From an uncultured Fusobacterium sp. (GTDB lineage: Bacteria; Fusobacteriota; Fusobacteriia; Fusobacteriales; Fusobacteriaceae), in the NCBI GenBank assembly GCA_900541465.1, contig UQJY01000003.1:1-64000 (forward strand): DNA of 64,000 bases. The letters run 5' to 3'. The notes beneath the pieces were generated by a model. That model saw nothing but the letters and a program-made list of their open reading frames with translations. It was not told the DNA's origin and ran no database searches. Each line of letters opens with the position of its first letter. Position 1 is the stretch's first letter. Shown one piece after another: positions 1 through 7,747 of this stretch. The position numbers were made by a program, and so were the translations under genes.

Positions 1-51
1 TGAAAACCGGCGCCGCAAGGCTTCAGAGTTCGAATCTCTGATCTTCCGCCA
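1..51 (+). tRNA. tRNA-Ser(UGA), 3' part only
   Basis: The window opens at the anticodon TGA (1-3), followed by the 3' anticodon stem, a long class-II variable arm, a T-arm with TTCGAATCT and an acceptor 3' strand ending in G plus CCA at 49-51. The long variable arm and the G discriminator fit serine. The 5' half lies outside the window. It is the first of three tRNAs in a cluster, separated from tRNA-Phe by only 8 bases. Confidence 0.85.
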
Positions 52-59
52 TAAAATAT

Positions 60-135
60 GCCCAGATAGCTCAGTCGGTAGAGCAGGGGACTGAAAATCC
101 CCGTGTCGGTGGTTCGATTCCGCCTCTGAGCACCA
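60..135 (+). tRNA. tRNA-Phe(GAA)
   Basis: This is a full 76-nt cloverleaf with anticodon GAA at 93-95, D-loop motif AGTCGGTAGA, T-loop TTCGATT and an encoded CCA end. The acceptor stem pairs GCCCAGA with TCTGAGC, which leaves a C-A mismatch at pair 3-70; all other acceptor pairs are canonical. It is second in the Ser-Phe-Cys cluster and probably cotranscribed with its neighbours. Confidence 0.95.
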
Positions 136-155
136 TGTACAACTTAATTTCGGAG

Positions 156-229
156 GGCGATGTCGCCAAGTGGTAAGGCAGAGGTCTGCAAAATCTCCAC
201 CACCAGTTCGAATCTGGTCGTCGCCTCCA
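156..229 (+). tRNA. tRNA-Cys(GCA)
   Basis: A 74-nt cloverleaf: acceptor GGCGATG pairs with CGTCGCC (one G-U), anticodon GCA is at 188-190, the T-arm contains CAGTTCGAATCTG, and the discriminator is U followed by encoded CCA, as expected for tRNA-Cys. It is the last gene of the cluster and is followed by a terminator hairpin at 261-288. Confidence 0.95.
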
Positions 230-260
230 ATGTATAAAATCTTCCAAGCAGGAAGTTATT

Positions 261-288
261 AACCACTCAGAAATGGGTGGTTTTTTAT
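261..288 (+). terminator. Rho-independent terminator of the tRNA cluster
   Basis: AACCACTC (261-268) pairs with GGGTGGTT (275-282, with a T-G wobble) around the loop AGAAAT and is followed by a run of T. Confidence 0.85.
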
Positions 289-362
289 TTTTAAGATTAT
301 TGACAACCAAAGACAAAAAATATATACTTAAAATAGAAATCATTAATAAATGGAGGTCTCAT

Positions 363-680
363 ATGTATTACAGTGTTTTTGTGGAGATAAAAAATAGTTC
401 TGATATAAAAAAAATATTAAATCTTTCAAGCAGAGAAGAAATTATGGAAAAAGTTGGTACTCCATTTTTAAAAGGGGAAGAATTTGAAGCAGAGGGAGAA
501 AAAATAAGAAAAGATGATATTGAAAAACTTCTTATTGTAGAAACAGCAGTAAGACAGCTTGGAGATTATAAACTTGTTGAAAGATTTATAAAAGAAACTC
601 AAACTTATGGAGAAAAATTTGTAAATGAAAAATATCCGGGATTTTTTGTTAAGGATATAACAGAAGAAATTTTAAAATAA
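363..680 (+). CDS. Hypothetical protein, 105 aa, unrecognised family
   Basis: The start at 363 is chosen because GGAGGT (351-356) lies 6 bases upstream; an upstream in-frame start at 273 falls inside the tRNA terminator. The protein is soluble, acidic and rich in Lys/Glu, beginning MYYSVFVEIK. It has a predicted beta-strand start and then helices; there is no signal peptide or membrane segment. No diagnostic motif is visible and I do not recognise a family. It stands alone between the tRNA terminator and a bidirectional terminator, so it is a monocistronic gene. Function unknown. Confidence 0.8.
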   Translation: MYYSVFVEIKNSSDIKKILNLSSREEIMEKVGTPFLKGEEFEAEGEKIRKDDIEKLLIVETAVRQLGDYKLVERFIKETQTYGEKFVNEKYPGFFVKDITEEILK

Positions 681-683
681 AGT

Positions 684-713
684 AAGGACTGCATGGAGCA
701 GTCCTTTATTGTT
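684..713. terminator. Bidirectional terminator between convergent genes
   Basis: AGGACTGC (685-692) and GCAGTCCT (698-705) form a perfect 8-bp stem with loop ATGGA. There is an A-rich 5' side and a T-rich 3' side, so it can serve both the plus-strand small gene and the minus-strand efflux operon, whose last stop codon lies inside it. Confidence 0.9.
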
Positions 714-2190
714 TTTTGGCAAGCATGACAAGAGGAATTAAAAATAATATCATAATTCCGCTTCCGATTATAATATCGTTAACTCCCATAAGGGCAGCCT
801 GCTCTGTTATCATCTCATTTATAATAACAAGTTTTTCTTGAAATGAGCCTGCTGTCTGATGGATAAAAAATATAAAATTTGGATTTCCTGTATTTGCAGT
901 AGCAGCTAAATCCTGATGATGAACTGCCATTCTGTGGTTCCAGAAATTTACAGAAAGAGATGTACCGAAACTATTTCCAATATTTCTCATAAAATTATAA
1001 ACTCCAGAAGCTCCTGCCAAGTCGTTATCTGGAATTTCAGAAAGTGTTATTGTATTAAGGGGAAGAAAGAAAAATCCAAGCCCTATTCCAGAAAGAAATC
1101 TTGAAAAAGCAATATATCCTGCTGTAACATCTGGAGTGTAATTCCCTGTAATAAAGCAGGCAGCAGTAAAAGAAATAAATCCTAAAATAACAACTTTTCG
1201 TGCATCAAATTTGTTAAGCTGGGTTCCTAAAACAGGAGCAACAAACATTATAGCTATCCCTAAAGTTGATGTGGCAAGTCCGCTTTTAAAAGCTGTGTAT
1301 CCCATATAGTTTTGAAGCCATAAAGGGATAACAACAACAGAAGCAAAGAAAGCTACAGACCCAATAGATATACTTAAAGCTCCCACTGTAAAATTTCTGT
1401 TCAAGAAAAATTTGACATTTATCATGGGATTTTTATGATACCATTCCCAAATTACAAGAAGAGTTAAAAAAATAAATGAAAGTAGAGCAAGAACTATTAT
1501 TATTCTGCTTGAAAACCAATCTAAATCATTTCCTTTATCCAGCATAATTTGAAGAGAAGATATTCCTATTGTAAGAAAAATAAGTCCAGTTATATCAATA
1601 GGTGGATTTTCTGTTTTATCTTTGTGTCCTCTTTTTTTAAAAATATAATATACAACAAGTGTTGAAAGTATTCCGAAAGGAACATTTATATAAAAACATC
1701 CTCTCCATGAAAAAGAATCAGTTATCCAACCTCCTATCACAGGGCCTAAAACAGGTGCTAAAATAATTGTCATAGACCATATTCCAAGAGCAACAGCTTT
1801 TTTATCTTTAGGATAAAATCCCATCATAAGAGTCTGTGAAAGAGGAATCATGCTTGCTCCTACAATTCCCTGCAGAACTCTTGCAAAAAGAAGAAATCCA
1901 AAGCTGAAACTTATTCCACAGAGAACACTTGCTACTGTAAAAAGAAGTGTTGCCATGATATATTGTCTCACTATTCCAAATTTTTTTGTAAGCCACCCGA
2001 TAAGGGGAAGAAAGATTGCTTCAGATACAGCATAAGATGTAATCACCCATGTCCCCTGAGTGGGAGCAACTGCAAAATCTCCTGCAATATGTGAAAGAGA
2101 AACATTTACAATGGTGCTGTCCAAAACATTCATAAAAGAACCTATGGAAAGAGCCACTGTCGCTAAAATTACTTCCAATGAAATTCCCAT
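706..2190 (-). CDS. emrB: DHA2-family multidrug MFS transporter, EmrB type
   Basis: The 494-aa inner-membrane protein has about 14 hydrophobic segments, the DHA2 arrangement. The N-terminal motif FMNVLDSTIVNVSLSHIAGD is typical of EmrB/QacA; GWLTKKFG is motif A and LGPVIGGWI is motif C (antiporter signature). It should export hydrophobic drugs in exchange for protons. AGGAGG lies 5 bases before the ATG. It is the last gene of an operon with a membrane-fusion protein and an outer-membrane factor, so it probably forms a tripartite pump across both membranes. Substrates cannot be read from the sequence. Confidence 0.93.
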   Translation of the reverse strand: MGISLEVILATVALSIGSFMNVLDSTIVNVSLSHIAGDFAVAPTQGTWVITSYAVSEAIFLPLIGWLTKKFGIVRQYIMATLLFTVASVLCGISFSFGFLLFARVLQGIVGASMIPLSQTLMMGFYPKDKKAVALGIWSMTIILAPVLGPVIGGWITDSFSWRGCFYINVPFGILSTLVVYYIFKKRGHKDKTENPPIDITGLIFLTIGISSLQIMLDKGNDLDWFSSRIIIVLALLSFIFLTLLVIWEWYHKNPMINVKFFLNRNFTVGALSISIGSVAFFASVVVIPLWLQNYMGYTAFKSGLATSTLGIAIMFVAPVLGTQLNKFDARKVVILGFISFTAACFITGNYTPDVTAGYIAFSRFLSGIGLGFFFLPLNTITLSEIPDNDLAGASGVYNFMRNIGNSFGTSLSVNFWNHRMAVHHQDLAATANTGNPNFIFFIHQTAGSFQEKLVIINEMITEQAALMGVNDIIIGSGIMILFLIPLVMLAKKQ

Positions 2191-2199
2191 AAATTCCTC

Positions 2200-3381
2200 C
2201 TAATTTTTATTCATATTATTTTCTATTATTTTATTTATTTTTTCATTTAAAATATTTTCATCAATTTCATAAAGGGAAGAAATTATTTTTTTATATGGAA
2301 CTATATTTTTATTTATTATATCTGTATTTATCTCTGCTGTCATAGAACTTCCTACAGGAACAGTTCCATTTTCTTTTAAGCTGTCTTCATCAAAAATTAT
2401 ACGGACAGGAACTCTCTGAACTATTTTTATCCAGTTTCCTGTAGCATTTTGTGCTGGAAGAAGAGAAAGAGCACTTCCTGTTCCGGCAGAAATTCCTTGA
2501 ATATACCCGCTGTATACTTTTCCGTTAATATCACTTTTGAGTTTTACTCTGTCGCCGATTTTTATATTTTTCATCTGAGTTTCTTTTAAATTGGCATCTA
2601 CCCAGATATCTTTAAGATTTATAATAGTTAGAAGCTCCTGTGAAGGATTTACCTGCTGCCCAAGAAAAACAGCTTTTTTTACAATTTTTCCATCTTCTGG
2701 AGCATAGACTTTTGTTCTCATAAGATTTACATAAGCATTTTTATATGCTGCAACAGCTTTTTGAACATCTGGGTGGTTATAAACAGAGGAAGTTTTTGCT
2801 TGAATTTCAGCATTTTCAAGAGCTTTTCTGCTTTGTTCTGTTATAGCTTTTGCCATATAAAAATTATTTTTGCTTGTTTCATATTGAAGTCTGCTTATAA
2901 GTCCTGCATTGTATGAAGCTCTGTCCATAGAAAAATCTGTCTCTGCTTTTTTTAACTGGCTTTCTCTCGAAAGAAGTTCATCTTTCATCTGTCCTGCATT
3001 TGATGAAAGAGCAAAATAAACACGGACCGATTTTCCTAAATCAGCGGCAGCATTTTCAAGAGCAATTTTATAATCTGTATCATCTATTACAGCAATCAGC
3101 TGTCCTTTTTTGACTTCTTGAGTATTTTCTGCCAAAATTTCTTTTATTCTTCCAGGAATTTGTGAAGTAACAACATTTTGGCTGCTGTTTACATAAGCAT
3201 TTTCTGTTTTAATATATCTTCTTCCATAAAAAATCCAATATGCTCCATATATTCCGCCTATTATTAAAAGTATGAGAAGAAAAATTGACATTTTAACAAC
3301 AGTTTTTTTTCTTTCTGATTTTTCATCTTTTTTATTTTGTATTATTTCTTTTTTATCTATATTAATATTTTGTTCGTCCAT
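2200..3381 (-). CDS. emrA: EmrA/HlyD-type membrane fusion protein
   Basis: The 393-aa protein has a charged cytoplasmic N-terminus, one membrane anchor at about residues 28-50 (MSIFLLILLIIGGIYGAYWIFYG starts just before it), then a biotinyl-lipoyl-like half (YVNSSQNVVTSQIPGRI, IAVIDDTDY), a helical hairpin (about 85-215) and the second lipoyl half (VYAPEDGKIVKKAVFLGQQVNP). This is the periplasmic adaptor linking the MFS pump to the outer-membrane channel. GGAGG lies 6 bases before ATG; the gene is 9 bases from the pump gene and 9 from the channel gene. The domain order and operon make the call firm. Confidence 0.93.
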   Translation of the reverse strand: MDEQNINIDKKEIIQNKKDEKSERKKTVVKMSIFLLILLIIGGIYGAYWIFYGRRYIKTENAYVNSSQNVVTSQIPGRIKEILAENTQEVKKGQLIAVIDDTDYKIALENAAADLGKSVRVYFALSSNAGQMKDELLSRESQLKKAETDFSMDRASYNAGLISRLQYETSKNNFYMAKAITEQSRKALENAEIQAKTSSVYNHPDVQKAVAAYKNAYVNLMRTKVYAPEDGKIVKKAVFLGQQVNPSQELLTIINLKDIWVDANLKETQMKNIKIGDRVKLKSDINGKVYSGYIQGISAGTGSALSLLPAQNATGNWIKIVQRVPVRIIFDEDSLKENGTVPVGSSMTAEINTDIINKNIVPYKKIISSLYEIDENILNEKINKIIENNMNKN

Positions 3382-3390
3382 AATTTCCTC

Positions 3391-4806
3391 CTATTCTTTG
3401 TATGCTCCGCCGATTGAATTTATAAGGTTAATCTGCTGAACATAAAATTTAAAATGAGTCTGCTTATCTTCAAGAGAGCTGTTTGTAAAATTATATTTTT
3501 TTAAAAGATAATCATATTTTGAAACAGTTCCTATATTTAATTTTGTCTTATTTTCATCAAGAGTTTTTCTGTTGTTTAAAAGATTTTTTTCTGAATTCTC
3601 TAAAGATTTTTTTAGAGTTTTTGTTTTATAAAGCTCATTATCAATATCATTATAGGCATTTATAACAGCTTTATTGTATTCTTCAATAAAAATATTTACG
3701 TTCATACCTGCAATTTTATAATTGCTTCTTATACTTCCTTCATGGAAAATTGGAAGATAAATGCTTGGCCCTATAAATCCTAAAAGAGAACCTTTTTTAA
3801 TAAGGTTGTTGAAATTTACAGCTTCAAATCCATAAGAACCGTTTATTGAAAACTGAGGATAGAAATCTGCCTCAGCTGCTTTTAAATGTTCTTTTTGAGC
3901 TTCAATCATCATAAGATAATATTTTATATCAGGTCTTTCAGTAATAATATCTGAATTTATTTTTTCAGGAATTTTTACTTTATCTTTAAAAATATTTTCC
4001 ATAGAATTTTTATTTTCTGCCAAAATATTTTTTATATCTTCCATGTGAGAGTTTCCAGCAAGAAGATTAAGTGTGTTAAGTGTAATGTGCTGATTCATTT
4101 TATTTTCATCAATAAGAGAATTTAAAAATCTTATATTATTTTCAGCATTACGTAAATTTTCTTCTGTACCTGTTCCTATTTTTATAGATTTTCCTGTAAG
4201 ATTTTTTATTTCAGATAATATTTCTTTCTGCTCTTTGAGATTTTTTTCCTCTTCCTGCAGATATTTCCAATAAACATAAAGTTTTGCTGTTTTATCAGAG
4301 ATAGAGAGTTCAATCCATTTAGAATTTATTTTGACTCCCTCAGCACGATATTTCTGCTCTTGTGAAAGATTTTTAAATTTATTGAAAATATCAACATTAT
4401 ATCCGGCTTGAAGCCCCAGAGTGCTTATATTGAAAAGTTTTTTTACAAGAATTTTTGGAACAGTTCCGTTTTCAGTCTCCCGTTCTCTTTTGAAGTTTCC
4501 TTCAAAATCAATATGAAGTCCTCCCTGTGCTTCTGCAAGATTTACAGCTTCAAGAGATTTTTCTGTGTTAAGTTCTGCAATTTTTAAATCTTTATTTTCA
4601 GAAAGAATAAGATTTATAAGAGAATTTAAAGAGGTGTCCTTATAAACTGTCCACCATTTTTCGTTTTCAAAAACGAGGGGATTTTTCTCTTTCATTTCTG
4701 TTATGATATCATTTGGCTTTGTAATTTTGGCAAATTCAGTTTTTGGAACTGCCAGACAGCCTGTAAAAAAAACTGTTAAAAAAGTAAAAAATATTTTCTT
4801 TTTCAT
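3391..4806 (-). CDS. TolC/NodT-type outer-membrane efflux lipoprotein
   Basis: The 471-aa outer-membrane factor has a signal peptide ending in a lipobox-like FTGC (Cys17), so it should be lipid-anchored. Two repeats of the OEP domain are visible, each with long helical segments; LRNAENNIRFLNSLI and the AEADFYPQFSINGSYGF stretch are typical of the family. It is the first gene of the operon tolC-emrA-emrB, a complete tripartite exporter. GGAGG lies about 14 bases before the ATG, a little long. Upstream is a 287-bp gap dominated by a palindromic element; no regulator gene is adjacent, so control is unknown. Confidence 0.9.
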   Translation of the reverse strand: MKKKIFFTFLTVFFTGCLAVPKTEFAKITKPNDIITEMKEKNPLVFENEKWWTVYKDTSLNSLINLILSENKDLKIAELNTEKSLEAVNLAEAQGGLHIDFEGNFKRERETENGTVPKILVKKLFNISTLGLQAGYNVDIFNKFKNLSQEQKYRAEGVKINSKWIELSISDKTAKLYVYWKYLQEEEKNLKEQKEILSEIKNLTGKSIKIGTGTEENLRNAENNIRFLNSLIDENKMNQHITLNTLNLLAGNSHMEDIKNILAENKNSMENIFKDKVKIPEKINSDIITERPDIKYYLMMIEAQKEHLKAAEADFYPQFSINGSYGFEAVNFNNLIKKGSLLGFIGPSIYLPIFHEGSIRSNYKIAGMNVNIFIEEYNKAVINAYNDIDNELYKTKTLKKSLENSEKNLLNNRKTLDENKTKLNIGTVSKYDYLLKKYNFTNSSLEDKQTHFKFYVQQINLINSIGGAYKE

Positions 4807-4920
4807 TTCTTCTGTTTTTTCCTCCTTTTTCTAAAAATTAATACTTTAAATTAGAGGGTAAAAACATAACAAAAGTTTAAATAACAAAAAATAAAAAAAG
4901 AGCTGATAATATATTTAATA

Positions 4921-5075
4921 AAAAAATAAAATTTTCTTCGTGAAAATATTTCTTATTTATTTTGCTCATTTCACTAAAAATGATAAACTCGCTTTGCTCA
5001 GACATATCATTTTTCAGCGTTCAATTCGCTTCATAAATTACAGAAAAATTTTCAATCTCGAAAATTTTATTTTTT
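4921..5075. repeat. MITE-like imperfect palindromic element, about 155 bp
   Basis: The ends are a perfect 16-bp inverted repeat (AAAAAATAAAATTTTC at 4921-4936; its complement at 5060-5075). The interior is also imperfectly palindromic: TGAAAATATTTCT matches the complement of the right side with one change, and AAAATGATA pairs with TATCATTTT near the centre. The whole block could fold into one long hairpin. It fills most of the divergent-free gap between the efflux operon promoter and the end of yigZ. There is no ORF inside. It may be a non-autonomous transposable element or an mRNA-processing repeat; I cannot see other copies in this window. Confidence 0.65.
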
Positions 5076-5093
5076 CATTATAACAACTCTCTT

Positions 5094-5672
5094 TTATATA
5101 TCAATTATTGTAATATCTTTTTTTTCTTTTAGTTCTTTTATACTTTCATCAGAAAGAGAAACTTTGTAAGTAACTCTGTCGTGGTATCCTTTTTCTAAAA
5201 TTTCATCACCGTTTTTATAAATTATCTGCTCAACCTCAGCAGTTTTTTCATAGCCGAAATCTAGAAGAAAATTTGTTTTTTTAACATAATCTACAATACC
5301 GGCTTCTTGAATAGCAAGTTTTGCAGTTTTTGCATAGGCTCTTACAAGTCCCCCTGCCCCAAGCTTTATTCCACCAAAATAACGAGTGGCAACAACTGCA
5401 AGATTTTCAGCTTCCATGTATGTGATAATATCTCCCATAGGTTTTCCGGCAGTTCCTTTCGGCTCGCCGTCATCGTCAACTTTAAAATATTCCTGCCCGT
5501 TGTCAGTAACTTTATAAGCTGAGCAGTTGTGAGTGGCATCTTTATGTTTTACTTTTATCATATCAATAAATTTTTCAGCTTCTTCTTTTGTGGATACTGG
5601 TTTTATATAGCCGATAAATTTTGATTTTTTTTCTTCAAATTCAATTACACATTCTTTTCCTACTGTCCTCAT
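5094..5672 (-). CDS. yigZ: YigZ/IMPACT family protein
   Basis: The 192-aa cytoplasmic protein has the UPF0029 N-terminal domain; hallmark segments are KKSKFIGYIKPV, ATHNCSAYK, DDDGEPKGTAGKPM and YFGGIKLGAGGLVRAY. The length is slightly short of the usual 200-210. Members have an IMPACT-like fold with a ferredoxin-like C-terminal domain; the molecular role is poorly defined (proposed links to translation or protein-synthesis stress). AGGAGA lies 5 bases before the ATG. It is the last gene of the minus-strand operon starting at tmcAL, 8 bases after the protease gene. Confidence 0.92.
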   Translation of the reverse strand: MRTVGKECVIEFEEKKSKFIGYIKPVSTKEEAEKFIDMIKVKHKDATHNCSAYKVTDNGQEYFKVDDDGEPKGTAGKPMGDIITYMEAENLAVVATRYFGGIKLGAGGLVRAYAKTAKLAIQEAGIVDYVKKTNFLLDFGYEKTAEVEQIIYKNGDEILEKGYHDRVTYKVSLSDESIKELKEKKDITIIDI

Positions 5673-5680
5673 CTGCTCTC

Positions 5681-6412
5681 CTAAAAAATAATAAGGTTAA
5701 TTAAAAAATATACACCATCAGTCATTGTATTTATCATTCTTTCCAAAAGTCCTGACCAAGCCAGAAACATTATAAGAAGAAAACCATATCTGTCATATTC
5801 AAAAACTTTATATCTTAAGCTGTCATCTCCCATACTGGCAATTATTCTTGAACCGTCAAGAGGAGGAATTGGAAGAAGATTAAAAACTCCAAGAACAATA
5901 TTTATATAAATAAAATACATTAAAGTGTGGCTTCCAAAATGAAAAAATTTAAAAATAAGACAGCCTGTAACTGTCAGAGAAAAATTTACCAGAACTCCAG
6001 CAGAAGCAACTAAAAATTCTCCCTTTCTTCCATTTCTCAGATAATTATAATTTACAGGAACAGGTTTTGCCCACCCCATTATAAAAGGAAATCCAGCTAT
6101 AATTGAAATAATTGGAAGAATTGTTCCTATTGGGTCAAGATGTTTTAAAGGATTTAATGAAAGTCTTCCATAATATGAAGCTGTGTTGTCACCACATAAT
6201 TTTGCCATATATCCATGTCCAAGCTCGTGCATAAGCAGAGAGAAAATAAGCAGAATTATATGGACAAAAATATAAGGTCTGTATATAAGATTAAATCCTG
6301 TTTTATATAAAGTCATAACAGCAAGAACGGCAGCAAGTATTTTTACACCTATTGGAAAACCTCCGTTCTCATATTTAACTTTTTCAAAAAAATTTTTTAT
6401 TTCATTAAACAT
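5681..6412 (-). CDS. Site-2-protease-like M50 zinc metallopeptidase (rhomboid-unrelated)
   Basis: The 243-aa polytopic membrane protein has the zinc motif HELGH (residues 62-66) in a transmembrane segment and the second ligand motif LDG (185-187, in PIPPLDGSRI), both diagnostic of M50/S2P proteases. About six hydrophobic segments; there is no PDZ domain, so it belongs to the short group (YwhC/Rip-like) rather than RseP. It probably cleaves transmembrane segments of unknown substrates. Its ATG overlaps the comEC end by 8 bases, with AAAGGAAT as ribosome binding site, implying translational coupling. Confidence 0.9.
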   Translation of the reverse strand: MFNEIKNFFEKVKYENGGFPIGVKILAAVLAVMTLYKTGFNLIYRPYIFVHIILLIFSLLMHELGHGYMAKLCGDNTASYYGRLSLNPLKHLDPIGTILPIISIIAGFPFIMGWAKPVPVNYNYLRNGRKGEFLVASAGVLVNFSLTVTGCLIFKFFHFGSHTLMYFIYINIVLGVFNLLPIPPLDGSRIIASMGDDSLRYKVFEYDRYGFLLIMFLAWSGLLERMINTMTDGVYFLINLIIF

Positions 6413-7715
6413 TTTTATTCCTTTCTTTTCTCAAATAAAACAGCAATATAAGTATTATATAGATAAAAATTATAAATTTCAATGATAAATTGCCGTTATA
6501 TTTTATTGTGAGACATGGCATTTTTGAGAAAAAATTTAAAACAAATTCAATTATATTATAAATTCCCTGAAAAACAGGAGCAAAAAACAGAGCAAAAATA
6601 GTTTCTGGAATAAAGAAACATAAAAATCCAAAAGTTATAAAAATAGTTCCAAGGGGTGTAAGAATAAAATTTGTAAAATATGACAAAAGAGGAACTGTTT
6701 TAAAAAAATAAACTGAAACAGGAATTATAAAAATTTGAATAATTCCTGTGAAAATAAATAAGTTTAAAATATTTTTATATCTCTTTTCTCTTGCAATATA
6801 ATATTTTGGAAATATGTATACGATTGAAAATAAACATGAATATGAAAAAATAAATGAAATATTTCCAAAAGACACAGGATAAATAAAAAAGTTTATTATA
6901 GCAGCCAGAGCCAGAGATTTTTTTATATCTGCTTTCTCATAAAATATTTTTCCAATAAGAAAAACTCCCCCCATTATATACGCTCTTACAGAAGAGGGGC
7001 TTTTTGTAATCCCTGTCATGTATATTGTGAGAAATAAAAATCCTAAAGAGTATTTTACTTCTCTTCTAATTTTAAAAAGATTTAAAATCCATAAAATTAT
7101 TCCTGTTACAATTCCAATATGAAGCCCCGAAATTGCAAGTAGATGTGCAGTTCCACAGTAAGTAAATTTGTCTCTTATATTTCTATGAATATATCTTCTT
7201 TCTCCTAAAATAACACCCTGCAGAAAATTTCCGCAGTTATTTGAAATATATTTTTTTATGCTTTTAAGTTTTTTATCAAAAAATATTTCAAAAAGGTTTG
7301 GAGAAATTTCATTTTTTTCTATTATTTCAAAATCATAAAAATCATATTTATCTGAAATTTTTGTGCTTTTTCCTTGCAGTAAATATTTTCCATCGGGTAT
7401 GTTTTCTGCTGAAATATAAATATTTTCAAGAGAAAATTTTTTATTTATTTTTTCAACCTTCCCTCTTCCAGCAATTATATTTGTTTTAATATTTGAAATA
7501 TAATAATTTTCAAAGTTATTAAAATCTACAGAAAAGAATACCCTTGCAAGAAATAAAATAGGAATGATATAATACAAAATTTTTCTTATTTTAAAACCGA
7601 ACCATAGATACAAAAGAGAAAAAACAGTCATAAAAACCAATGTAAAAAATGGGACAAAGTATAACCCTGCCCCAAGAAGTAAAATTTCAACTGCGATAAA
7701 TATTATATTTCCCAC
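6405..7715 (-). CDS. comEC: ComEC/Rec2-family membrane protein, competence domain only
   Basis: The protein of about 436 aa has N-terminal hydrophobic segments, an OB-like region, and the Competence domain with FLQGVILGERRYIHRNIRDKF-type and HLLAISGLHIG signatures, followed by many membrane spans. In competent bacteria this channel takes single-stranded DNA across the inner membrane. The C-terminal metallo-beta-lactamase-like domain found in long ComEC proteins is absent. The start is set at GTG 7715 because AAGGTGA ends a few bases upstream; a GTG three codons earlier (7724) has no good ribosome binding site. It sits mid-operon between a sugar symporter and the M50 protease. Confidence 0.88.
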   Translation of the reverse strand: MGNIIFIAVEILLLGAGLYFVPFFTLVFMTVFSLLYLWFGFKIRKILYYIIPILFLARVFFSVDFNNFENYYISNIKTNIIAGRGKVEKINKKFSLENIYISAENIPDGKYLLQGKSTKISDKYDFYDFEIIEKNEISPNLFEIFFDKKLKSIKKYISNNCGNFLQGVILGERRYIHRNIRDKFTYCGTAHLLAISGLHIGIVTGIILWILNLFKIRREVKYSLGFLFLTIYMTGITKSPSSVRAYIMGGVFLIGKIFYEKADIKKSLALAAIINFFIYPVSFGNISFIFSYSCLFSIVYIFPKYYIAREKRYKNILNLFIFTGIIQIFIIPVSVYFFKTVPLLSYFTNFILTPLGTIFITFGFLCFFIPETIFALFFAPVFQGIYNIIEFVLNFFSKMPCLTIKYNGNLSLKFIIFIYIILILLFYLRKERNKNV

Positions 7716-7747
7716 ATAAATCACCTTACAATGATAATAAAAGAATT

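Noticed and set aside
273-362. N-terminal extension of the first small gene
   Set aside because: It starts inside the tRNA terminator and has no ribosome binding site; GGAGGT supports 363.
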